Positions 17,492 to 27,800 of a DNA stretch of 64,000 nt are shown piece after piece. The notes below the pieces were generated by a model. The model did no database searches. It was not told the origin of the DNA and saw only the letters and a program-made list of their open reading frames with translations. Numbering within the stretch: the first letter of the stretch is position 1; each line of letters opens with the position of its first letter. The position numbers and the translations under genes are program-made. Source of the stretch: Sulfurospirillum diekertiae (lineage in GTDB: Bacteria; Campylobacterota; Campylobacteria; Campylobacterales; Sulfurospirillaceae); NCBI RefSeq assembly GCF_011769985.2, contig NZ_CP039734.2, forward strand, positions 930,001 to 994,000, read 5' to 3'.

Positions 17492-17975
17492 GCTTTTGCG
17501 CTTTTATCTTTTAGGAGATGTACTGGTCATTCTTCTTTCGTTGATTCAAGGAGGCGAGTGGCTTTTAAACACGCAAATCGCCTTTGTCTGCTCACTGCTG
17601 ATTACTTTGGCATCGTTTCGCTCGTACCATACGTTTGTGACACGTCGTGTTGATGCTGGGCTAATTCCTGATGATAAATTTGATAAATACTATGAGGACG
17701 ATCAAGAAGAAGATGATGAAAAAGAAAATGTTACTCCAAGAGTCGCTAAAGTAGGCTTTAAACAGAGTTTTCAAAATCTTGCTTTAAGCTATAAAAGTGC
17801 ACTTTCACTGTATCGTATCCTTTCGTATGGTGTACTGTTTTTAGCCGTACTTTTTTTAATTCGCCATGATAATTTGGATGCAATAGCTTTTTTTGTGGGC
17901 TTAAGTGTGGTTCCACTCTCAAGCTTTTTATCTGTTTTGTTTGTTAAAAAGGGATTGAATGAAACGAATGAGTAA
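17475..17975 (+). CDS. Conserved integral membrane protein
   Basis: A 166-residue protein with two hydrophobic pairs near residues 5-48 and 114-160, separated by a charged cytoplasmic loop that includes YYEDDQEEDDEKEN. I place the start at the ATG at 17475, overlapping the preceding gene by 17 bases; an upstream ATG at 17415 would add a low-complexity Met/Asn/Lys stretch read out of frame through the AtpZ-like tail. Function is not recognised. It overlaps mqnC by 17 bases, so the genes hemL to recG read as one translationally coupled string. Confidence 0.75.
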   Translation: MTTTSRLLRFYLLGDVLVILLSLIQGGEWLLNTQIAFVCSLLITLASFRSYHTFVTRRVDAGLIPDDKFDKYYEDDQEEDDEKENVTPRVAKVGFKQSFQNLALSYKSALSLYRILSYGVLFLAVLFLIRHDNLDAIAFFVGLSVVPLSSFLSVLFVKKGLNETNE

Positions 17976-19008
17976 TGAAGAGGCCTTACGTCTAATTCGT
18001 GAGGTAGATCTTAATACATTAGGTGAGATGGCGTTGAAGCGCAAAATGGAGCTTCACCCTGAAAATTTGACAACATTTGTTGTCGATCGCAACATCAATT
18101 ATACGAATGTCTGTTGGGTTGATTGTAAATTTTGTGCCTTTTACCGTCATCATAAAGAAGATGAAGCGTATGTACTCTCCTTTGAAGAGATTGGTCAGAA
18201 AATCGAAGAGTTGATTGAAATCGGTGGAACGCAAATCCTGTTTCAAGGAGGTGTACATCCTAAGCTTAAAATTGAATGGTATGAAGAGTTGGTGGAGTGG
18301 ATTAGTACCAATTATCCTAGTATCACGATTCATGGATTCTCAGCTATTGAGATTGATTACATCGCTAAAATCTCGAAGATCAGTTACCAAGAAGTGCTCT
18401 TACGTCTTCAGAAAAAAGGGCTTTATAGCATTCCCGGAGCTGGAGCAGAGATACTCAGTGACCGTGTTCGTGATATTATCGCACCTAAGAAATTAGGGAG
18501 CGAAGAGTGGCTTGGCGTACACAGAGCCGCTCATAAAATCGGTATGAGATCAACTGCAACGATGATGTTTGGAACGCTGGAAAGCGATGAAGAGATCATC
18601 GAGCATTGGGAAAAAATTAGAGAGCTGCAAGATGAAACAGGTGGTTTTCGAGCCTTCATCATGTGGAGTTTTCAAAGTGATCATACCAAGCTTAAAGAAG
18701 AACATCCTGAGATTAAAAAGCAGTCCTCAAATCGCTATCTCAGGCTTCTAGCCGTGAGTCGTTTGTACCTTGATAATTTTAAAAATATTCAAAGTTCATG
18801 GGTAACACAAGGCAGTTACATTGGTCAGCTTGCTCTGCTGTTTGGAGCGAATGATCTAGGCAGTACGATGATGGAAGAGAACGTCGTCAAAGCAGCAGGT
18901 GCAGCTAATCGCATGAATCAAACGGAGATGATTAAGCTCATCAAAGATATTGGGTCTATCCCTGCCAAACGTGATACATCGTACACGATTTTGGAGAAGT
19001 TCGCATGA
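17959..19008 (+). CDS. mqnC: Cyclic dehypoxanthinyl futalosine synthase (radical SAM)
   Basis: Radical SAM enzyme of the futalosine pathway to menaquinone. The 349 residues contain the [4Fe-4S] motif CWVDCKFC with cysteines 52, 56 and 59, followed by QILFQGGVHP and PGAGAEILSD, both typical of MqnC. Menaquinone made this way is the usual quinone of respiring Campylobacterota. It starts inside the previous gene and overlaps the M16 gene as ATGA. Confidence 0.95.
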   Translation: MKRMSNEEALRLIREVDLNTLGEMALKRKMELHPENLTTFVVDRNINYTNVCWVDCKFCAFYRHHKEDEAYVLSFEEIGQKIEELIEIGGTQILFQGGVHPKLKIEWYEELVEWISTNYPSITIHGFSAIEIDYIAKISKISYQEVLLRLQKKGLYSIPGAGAEILSDRVRDIIAPKKLGSEEWLGVHRAAHKIGMRSTATMMFGTLESDEEIIEHWEKIRELQDETGGFRAFIMWSFQSDHTKLKEEHPEIKKQSSNRYLRLLAVSRLYLDNFKNIQSSWVTQGSYIGQLALLFGANDLGSTMMEENVVKAAGAANRMNQTEMIKLIKDIGSIPAKRDTSYTILEKFA

Positions 19009-20303
19009 AAAAACTATTTTTTACAATCATGATTTTGTTACAAGGAGTATTAGTGAGTCAAGAGATTAGTCAAATCAATGTTAATGGTGTTGAAATTCCT
19101 ATCGTATTTGAAAAGGATGCTTCACTCCCTCTCGCTTCAGTACAACTTGTCGTTAAAAATGCAGGTAGCATGGAAGATGGTACGAATGAAGGTATTGCCA
19201 AGTTTTTAGCAGGAATGTTGGGTGAAGGCACCAAAGAGATGGGAGCAACGGCGTTTGCAGAAGAGCTTGAGTTTCGTGCTATTTCATTAGATGCTCATGC
19301 GGGTGTTGAAACAATGGTCTTTGAAGCTTCAGCACTTAAAGAACAGTTTCCCTATGCTTTGGAAATGATGAAAAAACTTCTCAAAAGTCCAAATTTTAGT
19401 AAAGAGAGCTTTGATAAAATCAAGCTTCTTACCCTTGGAATGCTCTCTAACAAAGAGAGTGATTTTGACTACATCGCCAATCTCAATCTTCAAAAACTCA
19501 TTTTTGAAAACACCCCCTTTGCTCATGCGTACAGCGGTGATGTTAAAAGTATTAAGGCGCTCAAACTCAAAGATGTTGAAAACTTTTACAAAGAACGCAT
19601 TAACCTAGAGAGCTTGATTATCGTTGCGGGTGGTGATATTGAACTGGACGAGCTTAAAAAAATGCTTTTACCCGTATTGGCTGAAATCAAGCATGGAAAA
19701 CGAACGACGACACCATACTTTGATGCTAATAAAAATGCTAAAGAGCTGATTGTTCATAAAGAGAGTGAACAAGCTTACATTTACTTTGGAGCACCTTTTT
19801 ATATGAAAAGTGGTGACCCTGAAACCTATAAAGCTAAAGTTGCAAGTTTCATCTTAGGTGAGAGTGGTTTTGGAAGTCGTTTAATGGAAGAGATACGTGT
19901 TAAACGTGGACTTGCGTATTCAAGCTACAGCCGAACCAGTGTAGGAAAATCAAGCAGTAGTTTTACAGGACACCTTCAAACCAAAAATGAGAACTTGGAC
20001 GAGGCTAAAAAGCTTGTTGGCGAAGAGATTAAACGCTTTGTAGATCAAGGGGCAACGGAAGAAGAGTTAGCACAAGCGAAACGCTTTTTACTTGGTTCTG
20101 AGCCACTTCGCAATGAAACGCTCTCACAACGACTTTCTCGTGCTTTCTTTGAGTATTATAGTGGATTTGAGTTAGGGTATTCTAAAAAACAGCTTGAAAA
20201 AATTGAAAAGTTAAGTCTGGAAGATCTTAATAGTTTCATTAAAAAACACGATGAAATCACAGCCCTTAGTTTTTCGGTAGTCACAAAACGTGAAAAACCT
20301 TGA
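19005..20303 (+). CDS. Exported M16 peptidase homologue with a degenerate zinc site
   Basis: A 432-residue M16B-type protein with an N-terminal signal peptide (about 1-19), so probably periplasmic. The family's HxxEH motif should lie near residue 66, but the sequence reads NEGIAKFLAGMLGEG, with Lys66, Ala69 and Gly70 in place of the histidines and glutamate. The downstream glutamate ligand region is also altered (LLTLGMLSNKES). The C-terminal substrate-binding pair survives in EEIRVKRGLAYSSYS. This pattern fits the inactive R/Y partner of heterodimeric M16B proteases, but no active partner is encoded here. It overlaps mqnC by four bases and recG by 14. Confidence 0.9.
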   Translation: MKKLFFTIMILLQGVLVSQEISQINVNGVEIPIVFEKDASLPLASVQLVVKNAGSMEDGTNEGIAKFLAGMLGEGTKEMGATAFAEELEFRAISLDAHAGVETMVFEASALKEQFPYALEMMKKLLKSPNFSKESFDKIKLLTLGMLSNKESDFDYIANLNLQKLIFENTPFAHAYSGDVKSIKALKLKDVENFYKERINLESLIIVAGGDIELDELKKMLLPVLAEIKHGKRTTTPYFDANKNAKELIVHKESEQAYIYFGAPFYMKSGDPETYKAKVASFILGESGFGSRLMEEIRVKRGLAYSSYSRTSVGKSSSSFTGHLQTKNENLDEAKKLVGEEIKRFVDQGATEEELAQAKRFLLGSEPLRNETLSQRLSRAFFEYYSGFELGYSKKQLEKIEKLSLEDLNSFIKKHDEITALSFSVVTKREKP

Positions 20304-22107
20304 ATGTGACCCAATAGATCAAGAACGCTTCAAAAAAATAGGAGTAGCGACGCTGTTAGATTTGGCACTACTCCTGCCTTCTTCGTATGAAAATACAACC
20401 CTTTCTCCCACGCCTCTGATTGAGCAGATCAATACATTACATGTAAAGGTACTTTCATTCAGGCAAAGTCCTAAAGTCTTGCAAATTGTCTTTTTTTGTG
20501 AAGCATGGCAAACCAACCTTGATGGTGTGATTTTTGCCGCAAAACCGTACCATAAAGCACTCTTTAAAGTGGGGAATGAGCTTTATATTAACGGAAAAAT
20601 CAGTTACAACGCAGGGCGTTTGCAGATGGTGCAACCCAAAACTGTGACGATCATTAACACTCTGTTTCCAAAGTATAAAACAACACTTCAAAATAAAACA
20701 GTCATAGAGCTCATGCAACGGTATTTGAGCATTGAATCTTTAATGCATGAGGGTTTACATGTAAACGAAGCTCAAATACTGTTAAGCTTACACAGACCCA
20801 GCGCCAAAGAGGCAAGTGCCATAGGTAGCTTTGGGTACTCAGAATCCATTCTTAAAGTGCTTAAATATGTCGAAATTCATAACTACCTCAAAAAACTCTC
20901 TGGTAAAAAGGTAAGTTTTCCCTCTTGCGCAAAACTAGATGGAGATGAGCAGCCTTTTATCGCCTCACTTCCTTTTACATTAACTACCGATCAGCAAAAG
21001 GTCATTGGTGAGATCAAACGTGATTTTTTAAGTGAAAATGCTGCCAAGCGTGTCATTATGGGTGATGTTGGGTGTGGCAAAACGATGGTGATTTTGGCTT
21101 CAGTCATGATGAGCTACCCCAAAAAAGCCATTTTGATGGCACCTACCACCGTGCTTGCCAACCAATTATATGAGGAGGCAGTGAAGTTTTTACCTTTACA
21201 TGTAAAGACGCTTTTGATCACGCAAGAGGCGGATAGTCAAGAGAATTTGGCTGATTTTGACTTCATCATCGGCACGCATGCGCTTTTGTACCGCGAGCTT
21301 CCTGAATGTGCGTTGGTTATGGTCGATGAACAACATCGCTTTGGTACCAAACAACGCGCGTTGCTTTCAGTTTTGGTTTCCAAACAGGCATGGCATCCGC
21401 ACTATTTGCAATTCTCGGCGACACCGATTCCAAGAACCTTGAATATGATTCAGTCCTCTTTGGTGGATTTTTCATTTATTAAAATGCTTCCTTTTCCCAA
21501 AGATATTACGACCAAAGTGATCGCTAAAAAAGATTTTAAAGCATTGGTAGAACATCTCAAAAATGAAATTGCACAGCAGCATCAATGCATTATCGTTTAT
21601 CCGCTGGTCGAAGAGAGTGAAATGGTCAATTACCAGTCGATTGATGAAGGGCGTGGCTTTTGGGAGAAAAATTTTGAGGGTGTTTATGTTACGTATGGCA
21701 AAGATAAAAATAAAGAAGAGATCCTCAAAACCTTTAAAGAAGAGGGCAATCTGCTCATCTCAACCACGGTTGTGGAGGTTGGCATCTCCCTTCCAAGGCT
21801 TTCCACGATCGTTATTGTTGGCGCGGAACGTTTGGGGCTTGCGAGTTTACATCAACTTCGTGGACGCGTGAGTCGCAATGGTTTAAAAGGGTACTGCTAT
21901 CTTTACACCAATCTAGCCAAAAGTGAAAGGCTAGAGAAGTTTTCTCAAACGTTGGATGGCTTTGAGATCGCAGAACTTGATTTGGCATACCGTCAAGGTG
22001 GAGATGTCGTTGGCGGTGTGATTCAAAGTGGAAAAAAACTGGTTTGGTTTGAAATGGCAAATGATGAGGAAATTTTAAAAGAGGCAAAAGCAAGACTTGA
22101 AATATAG
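20290..22107 (+). CDS. recG: ATP-dependent DNA helicase RecG
   Basis: Remodels stalled replication forks and recombination junctions. At 605 residues it is shorter than the E. coli protein (693) but normal for the phylum. The wedge/OB region occupies about 1-200, Walker A GDVGCGKT is near 258-265, the DExH box is VDEQHRFG, and HQLRGRVSRNG is motif VI. It starts with GTG inside the M16 gene. It carries three 12-mer copies: exact at 20754 (LHVN) and 21195 (LHVK), and near-exact at 20436 (LHVK). Confidence 0.96.
   Translation: MKNLECDPIDQERFKKIGVATLLDLALLLPSSYENTTLSPTPLIEQINTLHVKVLSFRQSPKVLQIVFFCEAWQTNLDGVIFAAKPYHKALFKVGNELYINGKISYNAGRLQMVQPKTVTIINTLFPKYKTTLQNKTVIELMQRYLSIESLMHEGLHVNEAQILLSLHRPSAKEASAIGSFGYSESILKVLKYVEIHNYLKKLSGKKVSFPSCAKLDGDEQPFIASLPFTLTTDQQKVIGEIKRDFLSENAAKRVIMGDVGCGKTMVILASVMMSYPKKAILMAPTTVLANQLYEEAVKFLPLHVKTLLITQEADSQENLADFDFIIGTHALLYRELPECALVMVDEQHRFGTKQRALLSVLVSKQAWHPHYLQFSATPIPRTLNMIQSSLVDFSFIKMLPFPKDITTKVIAKKDFKALVEHLKNEIAQQHQCIIVYPLVEESEMVNYQSIDEGRGFWEKNFEGVYVTYGKDKNKEEILKTFKEEGNLLISTTVVEVGISLPRLSTIVIVGAERLGLASLHQLRGRVSRNGLKGYCYLYTNLAKSERLEKFSQTLDGFEIAELDLAYRQGGDVVGGVIQSGKKLVWFEMANDEEILKEAKARLEI
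20754..20765. repeat. TTTACATGTAAA palindrome inside recG (first)
   Basis: Exact copy read as LHVN in GLHVNEAQI, in the poorly conserved wedge region. A near copy, ATTACATGTAAA, lies at 20436-20447 and is read as LHVK. Confidence 0.95.
21195..21206. repeat. TTTACATGTAAA palindrome inside recG (second)
   Basis: Exact copy within CTTTACATGTAAAG, read as LHVK in LPLHVKTLLI, between helicase motifs I and II. Confidence 0.95.
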
Positions 22108-22130
22108 GCAAGAAGGCAAAGCCTTCTTGC
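22108..22130. terminator. Bidirectional hairpin between recG and hpf
   Basis: Perfect 10-bp stem GCAAGAAGGC/GCCTTCTTGC with an AAA loop (TTT on the minus strand), starting at the base after the recG stop codon and lying between convergent genes. Confidence 0.8.
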
Positions 22131-22138
22131 GGTTGGTA

Positions 22139-22652
22139 TTAATATAACCCGAATCTTCCATCGGTTTTTTTATACATCACGCGGAATTTATCTTCCATGT
22201 CGTGGAAAACGATAAACTGCTTGTCACTTGCTTTGAGCTCGTTCATAGCATCTTCGACTTCGACAGGTTTGTAGCTATCAAGGCGAATTGGCACGATCTC
22301 ATCGTCGCTTCCTTCACTGTTTTCTTCGGTAACAACAAGTTCATCAGCTTTATAATTGGTAATTTTATCATGGTGACGACGTAAAACTTTTTTTAGCTCT
22401 CTCGATGGCGAGATCAACAGCGGCATAGACATCTTTGTCTTTTTGTTGAATAACAACCGTGTTTTTATGTGCCATATTAATAGCAAACTCAACACTAAAG
22501 CCTTTTTTGCCATTTTTTTCATCTGCTGAGATCACAGTACGCACAGAGATAATATCCAAATTGTATTTGCCGATAGCATCAACGGCTCCATCAACATACG
22601 CCTTGATTGGCTCCGTCAAATCAAATTGTTTACCTACAATACTCGTGTTCAT
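22139..22652 (-). CDS. hpf: Long-form ribosome hibernation factor, interrupted by a frameshift at an A7 run
   Basis: Dimerises and silences ribosomes under starvation. The N-terminal S30AE domain (MNTSIVGKQFDLTEPIKAYV onward) reads from 22652 and ends after RAKKSFTSSP at 22368. The C-terminal dimerisation domain, ending DKFRVMYKKTDGRFGLY, is in a different frame that continues as KKVLRRHHDKITNYKADE. The two join exactly if one base of the seven-A run (T7 on the plus strand, 22388-22394) is skipped, giving about 170 residues, the normal long-Hpf size. This could be a sequencing error, a real mutation or programmed slippage that makes short and long forms. It is convergent with recG. Confidence 0.85.
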
Positions 22653-22742
22653 CTTGTCTCCTTTTCCTTCCCTCTTTCAAGGGTTTGTAGAGTCAGTATA
22701 ACAAATAAAACCTTAAATGAAAAGGAGATTTTAGGGCTGATT

Positions 22743-23180
22743 TTAGGGTTTTTGAATGGTGCGACGATGCAAGCGAATAGGTTCTGTGGAGATGTTGTGA
22801 TCTTCAACAATAGTGTCAATTATCACAGTAATATTAGAGTCAGAAGTAACAACTGCATTACTCAATATATTGCATCCAGCAGGAAGACCGCTTCCCATAT
22901 AATTTATGGTGATATTAATATCAAAAAGAGGTGCAGCTGTGGTTGGATATTGTGAGATAATAGAATTGATACAATTGCTTGTCGCATTGATATCATGCCC
23001 ACTAATTGCCAAAAGCGCAAACTCAGTGCCACTTTGTACCAAGAGCTCCGCTTGTTCTCTTAGGTACAAATCCGTGGTTTGTTTGGTGGAAAAGCTTGAA
23101 AAAGAGAGCGATAATGCTGCAATGGAAGCTACCAGTACCATGAAAATGATTGCAGTAATGAGTGTAAATCCTCTACGCAT
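22743..23180 (-). CDS. PilX/MshP-like minor pilin-type protein
   Basis: A 145-residue protein with a prepilin-like N-terminus, MRRG then FTLITAIIFMVLVASIAAL, a single hydrophobic helix and an exported C-terminal domain with two cysteines. The glutamate usually found at position 5 of the mature pilin is missing (the residue is Thr), as in PilX-like or GspK-like tip components. It shares base 23180 with the preceding gene and is last of four coupled genes that encode an adhesin-like protein and three pilin-like proteins. Confidence 0.8.
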   Translation of the reverse strand: MRRGFTLITAIIFMVLVASIAALSLSFSSFSTKQTTDLYLREQAELLVQSGTEFALLAISGHDINATSNCINSIISQYPTTAAPLFDINITINYMGSGLPAGCNILSNAVVTSDSNITVIIDTIVEDHNISTEPIRLHRRTIQKP

Positions 23181-24136
23181 TAGTAAATTACCTTTTCTTT
23201 ACAAGCACTAAAGTCGAAGCTACCACTTTGGTTATTGTCATGAATGCAAAGCTTGATACGCACAACATCGCCATCTTGACGAATACGAAAAGTGCTGACA
23301 TGTTCGGCTAAGATTGTTTGTGATCCATTTTGATAGGTTTCACCTTGCCATGGTTGATAATTATATTGGAGGAACAACGTAAAGTCAGTTGCACTGTTGC
23401 TACCTGGCATAATCGCATAAGCGGTATGTGAAAGATAGTATTGTTCAAATAGATCGCCAGAACCATCAGTGTCAAGATCGGCTAAGCCATTAGGAACACT
23501 TAAAATATCTCGATTTGTCGTACAATCATTATTTTTACATGTAACGTTGTTTTCGTATTTGGAACTAGGTGGGTAATAATCTGCAAATGTACCTATTTTG
23601 CTACCTTTAAAAATGAGAGTAGGGAAGTTTGTACCGGGTGTTCCATCCATAGAAACGGCATTATTGGTGAGTGCTTTTATTGTATTATTTGCAAAATCGA
23701 GTCTGCTACCAGGTGTTTTTAATGTTCTTATGGTAACACTGCCATTTGTTTCATTACTATCCATATCGATGAGCCCACTCCATCCAGGCACAACAGACGT
23801 ACCATTGTGTTCACCCAAAAAACTTTCATTACTTATACCGATCCATTCGATAATAGTATGATCACCTGCGGCAGTAGGGTTAGCATTGGGTAATGAAACC
23901 CATGTTCCTCCATCATCTGTAGTTACGCGTACACTGTCTTTGATACGATACTGCAATCGTTTTGCGATTTGCTCTAAAGTAATTTCCGTTTGGCTTTGAA
24001 GGTAGTTGATAGCGCGTGTTCGTAGATAGTTGGTATATAAACTAGCGACAATCTCTGCTCCAATGCTTGCAACGATTCCAAAAACAACGATGACCATCAC
24101 CAGTTCTATCATAGTAAAAGCGGAGCGTTGTTTCAT
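23180..24136 (-). CDS. PilW/MshO-like prepilin-type protein
   Basis: A 318-residue protein with a class III signal: MKQRSA then FTMIELVMVIVVFGIVASIGA, with Glu5 of the mature form present. The long C-terminal domain has two cysteine pairs (in VTCKNNDCTT and near the C-terminus) and no recognised fold. Size and order fit PilW/MshO-type minor pilins. A near copy of the 12-mer (23534-23545) encodes VTCK between the first two cysteines, so a DNA motif supplies a residue that may form a disulfide. Confidence 0.82.
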   Translation of the reverse strand: MKQRSAFTMIELVMVIVVFGIVASIGAEIVASLYTNYLRTRAINYLQSQTEITLEQIAKRLQYRIKDSVRVTTDDGGTWVSLPNANPTAAGDHTIIEWIGISNESFLGEHNGTSVVPGWSGLIDMDSNETNGSVTIRTLKTPGSRLDFANNTIKALTNNAVSMDGTPGTNFPTLIFKGSKIGTFADYYPPSSKYENNVTCKNNDCTTNRDILSVPNGLADLDTDGSGDLFEQYYLSHTAYAIMPGSNSATDFTLFLQYNYQPWQGETYQNGSQTILAEHVSTFRIRQDGDVVRIKLCIHDNNQSGSFDFSACKEKVIY

Positions 24137-24816
24137 TTGTAAGGCCTTGAAGGAAGAAGTGTCGATTCACCAATATTACATGTAAAGGCGCGTAACGTAA
24201 TGTTTTGATCGCCTCCTGTAACTTGTACAGAAATGGTTTTAATATTAGTAATAGCATTTGCGTTAGCAAAATCAAATACAAAATTATTAAGAGGGGTGTT
24301 GCTATAGGTTGCGGTATCTCTTGCATAGGTAATGATAGGTTTCAGCGTCAGTGCAAACACATAATCAAGTCCTTTGCCTGCATTTTCCAAAGTAGCAGAA
24401 ATGTTTGTATCTTGTCCGTTAAAACGATCAACATCATTACCACCTGTAGTGTTTGTATCTGTAGCAGATCTAGCCGCTAAGGCTATAGAGGTGTCAAACA
24501 ATTTTCGTCGATAGTTGGCATTAACATGACCGACTCTTTGATCGGTTGTCCCTGTACGATTTAAATCGCCATTTCCATTAAGAGTATCAAGCACATAAGA
24601 GCGTTGAGCGGTTGCACTATAACTATTATCATCCCATTCATAGGTCAGAATATCACCAATTTTTGCTTTTGCTGCAAGAATCGCTTCTTGTTGCATCGCA
24701 AAGGCGTTGTTATTTTGTACTTGCGTTAAGATAAGGGGTAAGCTCATCACCGCAATGCCCATAATGACGATAGCAAAAACAAGCTCAATCATCGACATAG
24801 CAGAGCGCATTACCAT
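24133..24816 (-). CDS. PilV/MshD-like prepilin-type protein
   Basis: A 227-residue protein with a type IV prepilin N-terminus: MVMRSA then MSMIELVFAIVIMGIAVMSLPL, with Glu5 present and methionine as first mature residue. The globular domain is rich in Asn, Thr and Ala. It overlaps the large upstream protein by seven bases and the next pilin gene as ATGA. A near copy of the 12-mer (24175-24186) encodes FTCN in RAFTCNIGES close to the C-terminus, which again contributes a cysteine. Confidence 0.82.
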   Translation of the reverse strand: MVMRSAMSMIELVFAIVIMGIAVMSLPLILTQVQNNNAFAMQQEAILAAKAKIGDILTYEWDDNSYSATAQRSYVLDTLNGNGDLNRTGTTDQRVGHVNANYRRKLFDTSIALAARSATDTNTTGGNDVDRFNGQDTNISATLENAGKGLDYVFALTLKPIITYARDTATYSNTPLNNFVFDFANANAITNIKTISVQVTGGDQNITLRAFTCNIGESTLLPSRPYK

Positions 24817-27800
24817 TCCATCCTACGATTTGTTCGCACAGAAGAGTTAACATCGACCGTTTTACCAAGGTTCCCTTGGCCAGCCCAGTCACCAGAACGT
24901 ATAAATTCAACATTAAAGTCATTGGTCGTAGCTGCGGTATTGGAAGAATTATAAAGTAAGCACCATGATGAAGGTGTCATCTGAATACGATCTGTATAGG
25001 GAGCCACTGCATTTTTAAGCGTATTGGTCTCAATGCCGTTAGCAATAGCTCCTGAGGCTGTTTCATCAAGGTTATTTATCAAGGTTGTTCCTACTGAAGA
25101 AAACTTTGTTACATTTCCATCATTGTTTACATGTAAAGGATTTTGATACCAAGTAAGCGATGTTGGACTTTGTACTCCAATGATATTGAAATCAGTCTTA
25201 ATACAATTTTTACAATAAATCTCATAGCGAATAGTAGTATCGATGTTAGTAGGTCCTCGATAGTCAGTTGAATAAACACGACCATAGTAAAAAGTTGTAT
25301 TTTGATCTATTGTCCTATTAAAATCAATTCCTGACGTTCCATTACTATCAATAACATTGGTAATATTGAAATCATTTTTTGCAATTTTAAATGGTTCGTC
25401 TGCTGTAGTAATAGTGCGTGTAAAATTAAATAATGATGTTAAATTAGATGCTGTACCATTAGTAAAATTACCTTCGGTTGAGCTAAAAGGTGCTTGTGCA
25501 AGTGTTGCATTGTTTTCTAAATGGGATGTGGCATTAGTGTCGTCAAAATAATGAATACGATTTTGAGTAGTTGAAGTTGATAAATTTTTATTATTGATAA
25601 GGGCAAGAGTGTAGTCAATGTTTCGTGCATAGCACTTGGCTGTGTAATTAGTTGCAGTTGTTATAGCGTCATTTAAAACAGCCGTTGTTGTTAAAAGAGC
25701 CTTAGCACTCATATTATTATCATTTGATATATACGTAAAATTGCCGTCATTAAAATTTTTTAGTGCTAATTGATTATTAAATTGTTTTGGACTAAATGTA
25801 AATTGTTGTACTTTTTCAATAAGACATCCCACTTTGCCATTTCCATCAGGCTCTGATGCAGTGCTTTCCGCTAAACAATCACTATTTGAATTTTGATCTA
25901 TTGTTGTCCAATTGTTGTCAGAAACGGTTACGTTTACATCCCCTACATTATTATAAGTAAAAGTACCATAAGTGGCTATTCCATTAGTGAATGTCATAGG
26001 ATTAAGTGCATTTTGCGCTGCTGGAAGATTGCATCCTGCAGGGATGATTAGATCTAAAAGTGCTTTTAAGCTAGTAGTATTTGTAGTTATTGCTTGTGTA
26101 TAGCCATTTACAGCAGTGTTGTTTGTAACAGCATTTACAGTAAGTGTATAATTTGCTCCTCCAACTAAATGTGCAGCGTTGGTGGTCATTACGTAAGTAG
26201 CTGGTCGAATGGCAAAGCTATCACGTGAACAGACATATTTTGTTGTACCGCTATCATTGTATGCTACTTTAAAAGCAACATTTTTATAGGCAGTTGAGTA
26301 GTTAAGTGATAGTGTTTTTGAACTTTCACTGGTAAAAGAGATAGTTTGAGCAGTTGTCAAGGGTGATGCAGCATCGCATTTAGCTTGTTTTTGAGCATCT
26401 GTATCTGCTACTAAATAGTTCGGCTCTGATATTAAGCTTAAATTAACATCACCAGTGTAGCTTTTTAGAGTGGTATAATCAGTATTGAGTACCAAGAGTT
26501 TAACATTAAAATCTTGCCCTGCAATCTGTGTGTAAAGTGCATTATCGCTAGTTGTACCATCTTTTGAGTTTGTGCTACCTGAAAAATTTTGATTGACAAC
26601 ATTAAAAACACCTAGTGGAGCGCTAACCGTTATTAAAGAATTAAAATCTTTACATACGCCAATATTGACTGGTGATTCATCTCCTATTCGAAGTCCCATA
26701 CTAGAGTTTTCGTAAGAGACTTTGTAGACATTGGCAATGGTGATGTCTCCTGATGTTTGTAATTTTTCTTTAAAGGAAATATACGCTTTATTGTTAGGAT
26801 CATTGGTAACATTTGGCGTTAAATCACCACCATTGGTACCATTTGCACCTGTGCCAATATTCCATACAGAAGTATTTGTATCAGAGTAAAATGTTGCTAT
26901 ATCGCTATCATTGGCATCTGTTTTACTGGTATAGGCACTTTCACCTACATTTTGAATTTGAGTGCTTTCAGGTTTATATGCAAGATTGGTATCATCATGC
27001 TCCATCGTGATTTGAACTTTTTGTGCAGTTTCTAAGTTGCCATCACTAGCATCTTTTTTCATGTTGGCTATCCATGTTTTAATAGTAATAATATCGCCAA
27101 CTTTTGCACTTGTTAATGTTGCATTTCCGTCCGCATTATAATAAGCCTCTACGTAGCAGACACGTGGTTCATAAAGCTCGGTGGTAAAGGCAACAACGCT
27201 AGGAAAATAAGTATCTTGAGTAGATGTTAATGTAATAGTTGCACTAGTTGTGCCATTACCGATAATTTGAGGATGTGATGTATTTCCATCTACGCCAATA
27301 TTGTGGTTTTGGATATCAATACCTTCCGTATTGGAATAATTAGGATTTGCATTAAAACCACTCATTGTTGAATAAAAAGCATTTGTATCATTAATTGCCG
27401 TACTATTGACGTAAAGCTTATCTCCAGCGATATTTTTATCTCCCTCTCCTACAAAAAGCGAAAGAGTAGAATTTATGCTACCACTAGTTGGTGTTAAAAA
27501 TCCTGTAGGTGTGATGTTTACAGTATTGAACCCATAGGCATTTGCCACTCTTTTGTAACCGTCGTAAACAGAGATATTTTTTAAAGAAGAATTACTATCT
27601 TCGTAGACAACGACTAATACCCACGCTCCAAAATTACCTAGACCACTACTATCGGTTCCTGTATTGGCTTTAATATTAGCACCTGTAATCCAACCATTGA
27701 CCGTGGCACCTGTTTGCCCAATCAATGAAGGTAAGGCAGCAAACGTATCATAGGTATAACCATAAGTACCATTAGCATAGAGGTCGATTACTTCAGGAAT

